Shown: positions 48,423 through 61,885 of the stretch, one piece after another
How the letters are laid out: every line of letters starts with the position of its first letter
Position numbering within the stretch: position 1 is the stretch's first letter
DNA from: Chrysoperla carnea
Lineage: Eukaryota > Arthropoda > Insecta > Neuroptera > Chrysopidae
Length of the DNA: 64,000 nt
Direction: 5' to 3'
Assembly (NCBI RefSeq): GCF_905475395.1
Contig: NC_058338.1
Coordinates: 37,640,935 to 37,704,934, forward strand
Notes under the pieces: model-generated
What the model saw: the letters and a program-made list of their open reading frames with translations, nothing else
What the model was told of the DNA's origin: nothing
Database searches by the model: none
Translations under genes and position numbers: made by a program

Positions 48423-49857
48423 AGGTTGTGCATCATTTTTAATTTTTAATAAATTGATTGTGAAAAATAAAAACTAATATTTTTGTTAATAAATCAGACG
48501 TTCTCAAAAACAGCAAATATTTTATAGAAGTGATTTCTTTGCTAAAGAATCGAAGAATAGAATTTATGGAAATAAAATAACATAAAAAATAACGAACTGA
48601 AGGTAACGTAATGTATAAAAAATAAATGTTCTGTATTAATTATTTTGCTATAAATGTTTCAAATTAGCAAATAAATATTGTAAGTATGATTACTGGTTGA
48701 TTTTGATAACAGATAATGTGGTTTATTAGTACATTATGCATAATTTAATTTAAAATTGAAGAGGCCTCAACGTACCCACCTTCATGTTCCAAACATGTAT
48801 AGTTATTATTTTACAAAATTGATTAAATACACTCCTAAATATCTTGGGAGTGATTTCTGGAACCTTTCCCCCTATTATCTGTTCAAAATGGGCTACATTT
48901 CTAAACGAATATTAACATTTTTATTGAACTTTCTCAACTTGAAGACACCCTGTATATTCGATGTCAAAAGTGAATATCTGAATTTTAATATTTTTGAAAG
49001 CAGAACTTTTTATCAAGAATACATTTTCTCGTAAACCTTATAATAAAAAGTTTTCCATATGTAGGCAACTTAGCTAGGCAGCCTGTATAATGAGGTGAAA
49101 GTATGACTTTAGTTATGGAGCTCTGTGTCTCTAGAGTTTTTTTTGAAATAGGCTTACGTTTTTCACGATTTCTTAATACGGAGGAATGTATTTTAGCTAC
49201 GCGCAGTAAGCATCGTATTAATGATACTTTCTAACTTTAAAGATAATCTCGATCAAGTGAAAACAATACTTGGTAATTCAATTTGTGTGTCATATTGCTG
49301 CCAATGATTAAAATTACAAATTTTGAGAATTAAACCATAAAAGAAAATGTGCTCTGTTTTTATATGGTGAAATTTTGTATTTTAGAAAAATACATACCAA
49401 AATTGGTTAATAATAACTACTTTTATCATGGTGAATAAATTGTAGATTGTAGAAATAGTGATTCCTAAATTTTTGTTTCATTATTTGGCGATGGATCGTA
49501 TATCAAAACACGATAAGAAATATAATAAGTATATATTTCAATTAAAAAATATGATGAAATGTTAATATACCTACAGTCAACTTCTAGTTTAATTTAAAAT
49601 TTTTAGATTAAGTAAACTTATCGAAATTCTTTTTAATTAATTACAAATTCTCTCATAGATTTCTTATAGTCTACAGTATACAGAGGGGGGTATGACTTCT
49701 TGACTAACACTATCACGAAACTTCGTGAGTGGCTTCATTTCAGTGTAACCTACAACATTTTTATTTACGAAAACTTTGGAAATTCGGGCGTTAGCATAAT
49801 AAAACATATAGTCGTTAAACTGACGTAGATCTGAGCAAAGGGCTCAGAAAATATGTA

Positions 49858-50054
49858 GGCCAGTATGTACATTTTTGTTTAATTATATTTATTAAACAAT
49901 TGTGTAAAAATTGGCCGGTTGTTCGAAAATATTCATACCCCCGTTTTTCCGAAATGTTTGGGGCGGAGGTCACACCAAACGGCGCAATATTTTTGTAGGG
50001 TACTATTATTCTCTCTTATTATATTTATAAAAAAAATAAATGTACATACTGGCC
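49858..50054. repeat. 17-bp inverted repeat pair
   Basis: GGCCAGTATGTACATTT (49858-49874) is exactly inverted at 50038-50054. A second inverted match of about 10 bp (GGGGGTATGA near 49687; TCATACCCCC near 49935) suggests a larger decayed element from about 49680. Confidence 0.6.
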
Positions 50055-52458
50055 GGAATTTTTTTTTTGTGAGGATCAACATTTTTATTTAAAGTGTTAA
50101 CCTATCTCTTTCGGTTTAGAATCTATTATTTATAACTATTAAAGCAGTCCAAAGAAGTAGGTCCAATCTGTTGGCAGAACTTGATGTCCCACACCAAATT
50201 CTAAAATTTCGTTTAAGTTATTTTTTGATAAGTTAACTAAAAAAAAGTTATTAGCTTTTATAGATTCAAATGGCATATCACTCTGTATATTTATTTTGAT
50301 TCAAATAATTACATTAAACTAGTTTTATTCTAATTGGTTTTCAATTTTGTAATATTTGTTAAAACATTTTTTAATGCACTAGTTTGTAATTTGTTTACAC
50401 AAAATACACTCATTATCTAGTTATTATTTAATGGGTGACCCTTTGAAATATTATCTAACCTTGTTATACTAATTCTATCTAAAATTAACATTGCACTTCA
50501 GTGCAAATGAATTAATTAGCTTTTATAACGGGGCTATGCTTTATAAAAATTACATTTTATACACGGTGGACAAGTTTAGAAGATAGTGGGAACATACTTG
50601 TAGGGTATCTAAAATACAAACAGAAGAATTCAAACATAAAATGTTAGATACTTTCGTCACAGGAACATGTATCTAACTGAAGTGTTCTCCTACCTGTTAT
50701 CAGTACGAAGCTCAAGGTGACATTTGACATTTAAACGACCCTATTGGTCCATGTTAAATTTAAGATGTTTCAATGGTTTCTCAAAGCTCAAAATTGTTTG
50801 TTCTAAAAATTATTCTGTATTTCATTTACACTACAGAGAAGTGTGCTGTCCTATCTTATATTAACTAAACATTCTAACTAATAATTTCGATTTGTAACTC
50901 TATGGACCTATTTGAATCACTGACATAGAGCAGAAATGAGTGTCTTAGGTAGAGAACCCGGGTTCTAGTCCGCACTTCTGTATAATGTTTTCGATTATTT
51001 CTATTTGTTCAAATGAAATTCCTTAATGTGAGTTTTACATTGAAGTGTACAGTCTCACCCTCATATTTTAATGGAGTATTTAGGTTTATATAGATTTAAA
51101 ATGAACAAAAAAATTTTAATAATTGTAAAAAATTAGGTTCATAATAAAAAATACATATTTTCAAAAACTGCAATTGTTTGACAACATAGAAAAAAATTCA
51201 ACAGTATTTGTTAAATACCTAATTTAATCCACAAGGTAGAGTATGCCCAGTTCGCTATACCTTAATTTAAAACACTAGCTGTCTACATTTAAAATATCAC
51301 AAGTATGCTTTTATTTCAAGTGCTGGAACTGAAAGACATAAGGAATTCGAAAATTAGAAAAAGCTGTAAAATAACAACAAAGGCGAAAGTGATGAAACTG
51401 TTTTGGGTAGAATAACCTAATACAGTTTACCACCACGCTTTTTTACGACAGAATGACTTTTTTCCATATCACTCTATTTTTTATTTTTTGAGCTTAAAAT
51501 TAATTATTTTCTACTTTTTAATTCAGCTAGTTACTAAAGGAATTTTTTTTTTAACTATTATTATTCTCTACATTTTAGTTCAGCTAGCATATATTTAAAA
51601 CTTTATTTTTAATATAAGGACGTTCCCAAAAACATGAGTGTATGCAAATATTTGAGATTTACATTTTAAATTTTGAGAGTGGATTCTATTAGAAATTGGG
51701 AAAATTAGAAAGTAGAAAATTGCGAAAATATATTTTAAAATTTTTTGTAATACCTAGTTTTTGAAATATTGATGCCTAGAGAAAATCACTTATAGAAGAA
51801 ATACTTATTTTCTTAACACAAACGCCATTCATTGTATCACTTTAAATGTATTTTATGGAAAAACGAATGCTGCTTGTTACAATTTTCCTCATAGGAAAAT
51901 ATTTTTCTTGCTTTTAACTAACGAATGTTAGTTTTCCAAATTATTCTTTAAAAAATTAGCCTTGCCACATAATAAAGCTAACACGTCAATATAAGATTTA
52001 CAAGTTAAAAACGCAAACTTCAACGTGAAATACGAATCTGCAAAATAACAAATTTCTATTTAACTAAGTAATTATCTGTAGACGTTCACTTTCAATGTTT
52101 TGTCCGACAAAACCTATTTTTTCGAATTGTTTGTATTGGTCAGGTGCCAGGTGCACACTTCTGGTGCTATGATGAAAATATGGTGGAATAAAGAAAAGTT
52201 TTATTTCGATACATTTTAGGTAAAAAAACATTTTTTATTTTAAAGAATATCTTACAGAATTTAATATTATTTTTTGTACAATTTTTAAAAAGAAGATAAT
52301 CATTATTTTGATATATTTTGGGTAACAAATTTTTAAAAAATTTTTTATTTTAAAGAAAATCTTACATTAAGTATTTAAAATTATTATCTGTACAATTTTT
52401 AAATAACTTAAAACTATCTTAACTCAGACTTGTTATCACAATAATTCAACAAAATTAT

Positions 52459-53972
52459 TTACATTTTGGCTACTTGAGAATTTATCCATGGTAGTAATGC
52501 TGCTACATTCGTATAAACTCCTGGAACATTCGGTTCGCCACATCGAACACCCCATGATACTAAGCCAACCACTGTCCATTGATTAGTTGTACTTCGACAT
52601 ACTAATGGTGCTCCACCATCACCCTGCATAAAATTTAATTAATTACAAAACAAGTGTTATTACAGAAATTTTTGACCATCGGTCACAGTTGATCTACCGA
52701 TGAGCAAATCTAGCATTGATGGCTCAGAATACACAATGAATATTAGAGGAAATCCAAAGATCAGGGCCGAATTAAACATTTGAGGGCCCCCCATGTAAGG
52801 GACCCTTTCTTATTTTATAGAAAAAAATATAACCATCACGTGTAATTATTTGAAAAATTATTTAAATTATATTGAAATAATTTAAGCGTAAGTTTCATTG
52901 TATTTTAAAATTTTTTAAATTATTTTGACTATCCGATTTTTACAGTAAATTTTACTTTTTATTTATTATAAGCACTCTGAATTATGTAGTTTTGGAGATC
53001 TACGATTGAATATTGCCTGCTCGATTATTCCATCAAGCATTTGCTGATTGATTTTTTTACATTTTTTTTCCACATTTTTTTTTATTTCATTGCTGGAGGC
53101 CCTCAGACACTCAGCGGCAATGGGCTTGTGCCCAGTCGTGCTCAAGCATTAATTCAGCCCTACCAAAGAAATAAAGAGTGCGTAGTTATACAAACACTTT
53201 AACCTATAGTGTGATCATTAAAGTGTCCTTTGCTGAAATTTACTTATGAAAGAACAAAAATTTAAAAAAATGGTTTGTTCTTGCATTTGGTGGTACCTAC
53301 TGATCGTCATTACTGCCCTCGTGAACTGAAAGGTTTTCTGGCACTTATATATATTATATTTTCGATTAAATAGCCCATAGCCTTCTGCGCTATAATGCCT
53401 TTATCGCCTATATTTATTGATAAAAACTACAAAAAAAACGTTACTGACCAAGCATGCATCCATCATTGGTTGGCCACCTGCACATAAGAAACTCATATAT
53501 AATTCAAAATTACTGCCTAATTCTGTTTGTCTTAATAAATTTTGACATATTGCTTGGCCTACAATTGGAACTTCTACATGACGCAATATTGCCTGAAAAT
53601 TGCTTGCAACGGCTACTGAATCATATCCCCAACCAGCTACCCAACACCTGCAAAATTATCAAAATTATCACTATGATGCAGAAGTAATTGATATATTATT
53701 ACGCTTCTTTCATCAATTCTAACCCCATTTCCCAAATAAAAATATTTCTGGCTTGCCAAAATGAAGTCGCATATGCAGTTATACTTGTATGTTGTTCAAG
53801 GAATGTACGACCAAAGACTATTTTACCATCTCTTTTAATATCTAATCAACAATCAAGAGACAGTAGAAAACGGATTTAAGTCGCTAGTTTTATTTAAAGC
53901 ACTTATTAGAGAGAGATTTACAACATAACTAGCTATTTATTTTACGAAAAATAATTCAGAAATAATATTATC

Positions 53973-54004
<32 letters not shown>

Positions 54005-57000
54005 CATTTTTTCTGTATTTTCTACTTTTGTCAAAAATTTGTTTAGGGCCATGCAGAATCTGAAAATTATTAGTTTGAAACTTGACCGTAAAAAACTGTT
54101 TGTAAAAAATTGGAAAGATATTAAAGCGAATTTGGAACAAAATAGCTGTTTGTGTTTAGGATATTTTTGTAGAGTATTTAATTTAAAATATTTATAAGTA
54201 TAAAATTAGGATTAGTTGTTTAAAGCTGTCTGTATGGAGGAGAGCCGTTATTAAAATCCTGGACTGAGGTGTAGTTTTTTTCCTACTATATTTACTTTAA
54301 AAAATTTCGACTTAATGTATTTCCCTAAGTAATATATTTATAGCTTGTCAAAAATTAGTGTGTGATATATATTAGAATTAAAAGTATATAAACAGAAATA
54401 ATAAACTTACTCTTGACCCACGAAAGAGTCTGTTGATGACGAAGGTAGACATGCCGTATTTATTGTAGGCGAAGTCCCCAATTGAACACTGGGTGTGATT
54501 TCAATTATCGCCAAATCATTGTGCAAATCAAATGGGTTATAATTTGGATGTGCAGTTATACCAACTATTTGGAATTCTTGTGGTTTTATTGGTTCAATTT
54601 CTCTGGTTGCATCCCAATCACCAAGACGTATTTTTAATTCTGTATCAGCACTAAAATAATTTCAGTTGAATTAACTTTGAGTGAAAAATAATTATGATCA
54701 AGCAAAAACTAAAAAGATTAACTTACTTTTCGGATAAAATATACTCATACACTCTATGTGCAACAGTTAAAATATGGTTGTTACTAATTAAAACGCCAGT
54801 AGATACAAAGTCATTATCCGTAGTTAATATCGCTGCAACCCATGGATAATCGCCATATGGTGCTTGACCAGGCTCGATTTCTAAATCAAACGTTGCTGTC
54901 GATCGTATTCCACATCCTGTCACATTCACGGATTGGGTTTGAGAACCAGATAGTGTAAATGAAACGTTGCTGATATTTCCCGGGCAACAGTATATATAGC
55001 CATTGGGGCAAGTCTAGAACAAAATGCAGTACGTGATTTTCTGAAAATTTAAGGTTATGTCGAATACTTTTCGTTAAAACTTAAAATATAGCGACCTAAC
55101 GACGACGAACTTTGTCATTTGTACCAAAAAATTGAAATAATAATAAAGTCCAAACCAATGAACACACAGAATCCAGAATGCGAAGTTCCCTATCGTCGAG
55201 TATATATGTACAGGTATATACTTATTACTGTTTGGCTTACATGCATACGCAGAATGGAATCTGTGTGTGCCTTGAGTTAAACTAAGTGTTGTTTTGCCAC
55301 TAAAATCAGCAGTCTAAATAAAGATCATTAGCTAAAAATAAAACAATTGTTTGTTATACTGTCGTTCCACTTGATAAAGCCAATGCTTAATCATTTCTTC
55401 CCTTAAAAGGATTAAATGGCACATTTTTCTTTTCGGGTTTTATGAGCTTGAATTCGATCCAATTTTCGGGTTGGAAGAATATTCCTGTCATAATTTGTGT
55501 TAATGAATATTTAAATTTCCCATTTGAGGTTTAGAATCCAATTTGAGTTTAGAATCCAGAATTTGTTTAATGATTTAACGAAGTAATTTAAGATAAGAGA
55601 TTATACTTTTCTTCATCTACTGTGTCAATGTTCAGATTTCGACGTAGGAGAGTTTTTTTATTAAAAAAATTGAAAAATAATCTTTTAAATTAAATAAATA
55701 AATTCTATAAATGTATAAAATGAAAAATAATGCCATCAAAAGCGCTATTGATGTATTGAATTTTATAAATTTTCGTTTTTCTTTGGGATCATTAATTCCC
55801 AGTTTATATTTTTGATTAATTCACTCAGTTTCGGAAGGCAATGATGACGTTTAGAAGTTGGAACATAATTTGTTTTTTCTTAAATGCTTTTTTGAAAAAA
55901 ATAAGAACTAAATCCAAATTCATCCAGCAATACCCCAAAAGAAGACTTATTTTCAATTAATTCCATTAAATCATAATTTCGTAGATCTACACTAAAAACA
56001 AATAATGTATTTAACAATAATAACACAACTAAAGATTGACTGTAAAATCTCGAACGCAAAATTTGAAAATAAATTTCGGAGCAAACAAATTTAAAATTTA
56101 AGGGTCATATTATTTTGGAGTTTATCTTCATAATTTGAATAAATTCTAATTTATTATACGACTCTATATTTAAAGCATATGTTCTACCAGCAAAATTATC
56201 GAGAAGTTACTTCGTAAGCTATATTATTATGACTTCAATGTGAGGGTCCAATCTATTCAGGTTGCTTATAAAATCGTATAAAATAACATGTCGTGATAAG
56301 CAATTATTATTTTTAGAAATTTTTTTCTATTAATAATTACGGAAGTAAGTAAAATTTCTGTAGAATCTTGAACCTTGAAAATTTAACAAACCAATCAAAT
56401 TGTAAAATTTAAATTTGTTATACAGAAAATCCATCGGGCCTCGATAACTGCAATGCTATATTCATGAATATATTGGTGCACCAATTTTGAACATGCATAA
56501 GCACGAATTAAAAACACTCCACAATACGAAAGAATTTTAAAAATTCCATTGAAATAACAATAAGGCAAAATTGATACAAACGTATAGTTGCATGCATTCA
56601 TATATCTATCTTGCAATACTAGTATGAAAAACTGTGACTGATATTCAAAAGAAACTTTTCAAAGGGTGCATTTTTCGTGCAATATTAAAATACTTTTCTT
56701 TGCGTCAATATCAGTGAATTAAAATGTGACATAATACATTTTTTACTTTTTAATAATAACTGTGTAAGCTTTACCGGTAACATAATTCGAAAATCTATTT
56801 CTGCTCCACAAGTCGTTGGTAAAAAGCAACCACAATTAGTTTTGTTTGGTGCATTGTGCAGTTTCTCATTTTGAGAAATATTGTGCGAAACATTGGATTC
56901 TTGACTTTGAATTTTTGATTTTGACTCCATATTTTCAATATTTGAATTTGAAGCTTGCAAACATGGTAAATAATCCTTTAATTCAATTGGTTGACAGCAA

Positions 57001-60000
57001 TAAATGTGATTGCGAGAACATTGCTAGAATAAGATAAAGGTTATACTAATTAAATTTTTGTTATTTATGGATAAGAACAATGTATCTTAGTTTAAAGTAC
57101 CGGTTTGTAGTTTCCAATAATCATTTCAATGTTACCATCCATGAGCATGTGGCATTGTTTGAAAGGATGACAGGCACACTCATATATTGTAGGAAGTGGG
57201 GCATTCACAATCGAATCTTCTGTTGAAGTCGTAAGTGAAAGTGTTGTTACTTTATCCACATAAGCTGTAATTGAAGTGGCAGTAGTTGAAGTAACAGGAT
57301 TCAAATTTGTGTTATTTTTAGGAATTTTGCTAGCCATGGTAGTATAAAATACCATGGTATTAGGAGGAATAGTACTTGGTGGTATAACACTTGGAGGTAT
57401 GGTATCTGTAGGAATAGTATCTGTAGATATGGTACTTGGAGGTATGGTACTTAGATGTATGGCGTTTGGAGGCATGGTATTTGGAGGTATAGTATTTGGA
57501 GGTATGGTACTTAGAGGTGTGGCATTTGTAGGTATGGTACTCAGAGGTATGGTACTTTGAGGAATGGTATTTGGTGAGCTGGTATTTGGAGTAGTTGGAG
57601 ATATTGTAGTTGAAACCATGGTATTTGGAGTCGTAATATTTTGACTGGCCACGCAGCAAAAAGTTGTGTTGGGAGGGCAGTACTGAAATAATAAAGAGAA
57701 TTATCAAAAATTTGGCATAGAAAATTAAGTTAAGCGCGAAATCTCTTATCAACACTATTTAAACGTATCTTTATAAAAAAATTTAATGCTACCGAAAATA
57801 AATTTTAACTGATAAAAAAATTTTCGCAGACATTTTAACTGGAAAATATGCAATGATTAGAATAAATACCAAACTTGTATTCTTGAAATCTATTTGATCA
57901 GTATCATCAAAAGATGATTCACAAACTGCAACAACGTAACAGTTGCATAGACTTCTGCTTCGATTTGATGGTGTGGTAGCCGTCAGATTGAACTGCACTG
58001 GTATATATGATGAAGTATTAACAGAAGCCGTAGAGTAAGATGCGGTAGATGAATGCGAAGTTGTCCGATTTGAGTTTGCACGGGACGTCGAACTATTGAT
58101 AAATTTGCAACAATAAGTTGTGTTAACAGAGCAATGCTAGAATAATAAAAGAGTTGATTAATTGTATTTTGAAAATCAATATATTTAATTTTATATCGAA
58201 ATTAAGCCCGGAAATAGGTCGGCATCGTGATTTGGACCAATATTCTATGATTCGTCATTTGTACTAACGTTAATGTATACAAAGAACAATCAACAAAATT
58301 GGTTATCAGTTACGAGTTTTTGTGAATTTTAGTACGAAAATCCGCCTGCTCCAAAATTTGTTTTAAGTTTGAGTGCAGTGAACAGCTCATACCATCATTC
58401 ACAACTTATCAAGCATTTTCAGATAAAAATCCATTGGAACCATCTGAAACTATGTCCAACTCTCTGAAACTATAGACTCTATAAGTACTTACTGAGTAGA
58501 TCAAATGTCTCAACAGGAATTAGTTCTTAAAATTCGCGTTTTGTGATATGGCAAGGAAACTATGGCCCATCACTTATAATGACCTTCGAAAACAGTGAAG
58601 GCTCAAACATAGGTAATAACACTTTCTTGTGTTCAAAATAGCTACCGTACTACATACTGCTTACATTTGAATTTTGTCTCCTCGTGTCTTTTAGAACTTT
58701 GTGCTCGTGGAGACTTTTGCTCTATTCATCAAAGAACTTTCAAAATCGATCTTTAAAGAAAGTTTTACTGAAAGTTTTATCACGTGAGATAATAGGCTGA
58801 ATCTGTTATAAGTCCAAAATAGAATACCGCCGAGGTAAATATCGGTCTATTTAAAAACATGTTTATGGAAACATACCATGTTGGAAATTTCGGTATTTAT
58901 TTGACCTTCAATATCACTGAGGCAATCAATTGAATCTTCACTGCTGGAACAACTGCATACAATTATACTTCTTGCGGTGGCCGTCTCTATGGGAATACTA
59001 GTAGTACTCGGTGTCGGTACGGCAGTAGGTGTTACATGAACCTCGGTTGGTATAAACGGCGTATCGATGCTTTTTGATTGAGGAATACTTACAGTAGTAG
59101 ATGTTAAGGTACTGGAATTTGTAGTACAACAATAAATTGCCATAGGTGGACATGGCTAAAAAGTAGCATTCAAATCAATAAATCGCTTTAAAATAGTTTT
59201 TACTGTTATTTTCAATATTTAAAAAATTTATAAAGTAATTTACCGGTGTGGTTATCCGAAAATCTATTTCAATAGAAATGCCAGGTAATAACTTGCAATA
59301 ACTAACGTAATAACAGTCACATACTGTGGTATCTTTCGTCGAACTTGTAGCAGTTGATTCAGTTACATTTTTCACAGTAATCGTAATTGTGGGTAGGGTG
59401 CTTGTCATGGTTGGAACGTTAGTTATCAGAGCGGTGCTTTTGAAATCAGTTATATTATATGGATATGACGTAAAAATAAATGTTTGATTACGTGATTCTA
59501 ATGAACTGCTTGATGCGTGTGATATTTCCGTTATAGTTTCGTCACCAGGTGTAACTATTGACGTAATCGTCGTTATGATAGGTAGTTTGATAGTCGTAGA
59601 CGGCAACTTGGTTGTTAAGAAATTAGTTGTCTCATTGGAACCCGAAGTCGTTATATTCGTAGTCGTAGTGGTGGTTGGTTCAGGAAAAGCATCAATTAAA
59701 TTATTCTCCGTTGTTGTAATTGATGGCAAGGTAGTTGCTGTCATGTTGAAAATACCGTTGGTTGTGGTTTCAGTTTGATTATTAGTAGAAGTTATTATAT
59801 ACTCCGAAGTAGTTTTGGTTAATGGGGATACAGTTGTCAATTCAGAATCTTTGGTGGACAAATACAGTGTTGCTTTGTTTGTTATTTCAGTATTGTAGTC
59901 TCCACTATCAGTGGATGTTATTTTTTGCGTACTTGATTCTACCATGGTAGTTGAACTTTCCTTAGAGTATAATATAGAAGCCATCTCAGTTACATTGTTT

Positions 60001-61797
60001 TGTGAAAGGGTAATTATCGGCTCTAGTGTTGTTATTAACGGAGCTTCGGCTGGCATAAGCCTAGTTCCAGTGTTTGTGGCATCAGTATCTATAGTTTTAC
60101 TCGTTGTAAAAATATTTTCATTGGTTGTGGAATTTGGTACAACGGTCGATCCAAGAGGTGTTTCCGTAGTTTTTATTTCAACACCACCAGTGTTTGTGGT
60201 TTGAGTGCTTATACTTGGTATAATTATTGAATTTCCAATACAACAATATACTGATAGGGGTGGACATTCCTAAAAAATATTAATTTAATAAATTTTCGTC
60301 TTAAAAAAAGTAAATGTTTTAAATCTTCCAAAGCATTCTAAAAAGAAATTAGTTTGTTTTTCTTACCGGTGTTACATTTTCGGTATTTATTTCAACAGAT
60401 AAACCAGGCAACGAATCGCACGTGCCTTTGTAACAACCACACACAGTATTTTTTGGCATAGTAGAAGATTTAAAATGTTCATCTAATAATTTTGGCGTTA
60501 CGGTGGGTATGACGGTAGTCTTGGTGTAAATTGTTGATATTTCTTTTTCCACCTCTTCGTTTTTTTCGGTATTGTCGCCTGTACTCTGACTAGGTTCACC
60601 TTTTTGAGTACTTGAGTTTGGTATGGTATAATCGGGTGAGCCAGTTAAGCTTTTTTCAGTGGATGTTATATGAGCTGCAGATGTTTTAATTGAATTTTCT
60701 GTAGGGAAAAAAGTAGTCCATGTTCTTGAAATATTGGCGTTAAAATCTGAAGTTGGAGTAGAATTTATTATTTCGGCATTTGTATTTGAAGTAATCGTAG
60801 ATTCAGGAATTGCTTCAGTAGTTATTCTTTGAGTAGTCATAATTGCTGCCGCAGTTGTGTCAGGTTTATATTTCATCCTTGATGTAGCTGTTCGTGTTTT
60901 CGTGTGTGCAAAGCAACAATAAACGGTAAGATGCGGGCATTGCTGAGAATAAAATAATGTCAGTAGTTGGATAAATAACTCAGTGATTTTGTAATAGTAA
61001 TTTTGTATAGTGATTTGTTCAGAAGATGGAGGAGTTAGATATTCTAAATGACTTACCTCATTTGAAAAAGTCGAATAGAAAGGTATTTTAGAAGTATTTT
61101 TGTAAAACCAAAATTATGAGCCGTATAAGAAATCTTTTTATCTGGCTTGGTAAAAAGTTGAGTGGAATTAAGAAAGTATTTTCTAAAAGAAAGTATCTTG
61201 AAAGAGTCTTGAAGAATTAAAACTGAAAAGTTCCTTAAGAAGTTTGTTGTACTATAAAAAGACAAAAAAGGTTTTAGAATTTTGTACTTCTACAAATATT
61301 ATTCTTATTATTATTTTACCAAAGAGCAATTTATTTATAGGATATTTACCAAAAGCTAAAAGTCAAACAATAATGGATTAATCAATTAGATCAATAATAA
61401 ACAGATTATTAATAACAGATTAGGAAAAGAAAATTCCTACCTAAAAAAAATAAGAGATCCCAATAAAAGAAAATTCCATAATAGTAACCAACCATTTCGA
61501 TGATGTCCAATAGAGAACAAAATAAAAAGATGCCAATATTTCTTCAATATTTAACCCAGTTTGAATTTTTGAACTGGTAAGACTAGAAGTATCTTTGATA
61601 ACAGATTATACCTACATAGTCATTTGTAATGTATGCGTTTTTGTATCCAGAATTAAAGAGAATGCCGTTTTTCTATCCTTCGTGTTTGGTAATTGTTGTC
61701 TTCTTTTTTCGATTTTTTTGGGCTTAGTGAATTTGTGTGCTCTCTCTTTAATTATTTCCTCTTATAAAATAACATGTACCACACCAGCCACAATATA

Positions 61798-61885
<88 letters not shown>

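Larger units (their letters stand above)
47979..52458. other. Spacer between SPH1 and SPH2
   Basis: No supported exon. It contains the SPH1 promoter candidate (48041-48048), a roughly 58-bp direct duplication (48308-48422), a repeat near 48780-49090 bearing ACACCCTGTATA-type ends, an inverted repeat pair (49858-49874 and 50038-50054) and, beside the SPH2 stop, a diverged direct duplication (about 52206-52270 and 52312-52400). The latter holds candidate SPH2 poly(A) signals on the minus strand (for example 52344-52349). Confidence 0.55.

Noticed and set aside
48756-49034. 92-codon frame as a gene fragment
   Set aside because: It overlaps a dispersed repeat with ACACCCTGTATA-type ends and lacks protein motifs.
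50935-50985. tRNA-like T-arm 'ACCCGGGTTCTAGTCC'
   Set aside because: No matching acceptor stem, D-arm or anticodon arm could be drawn around it.
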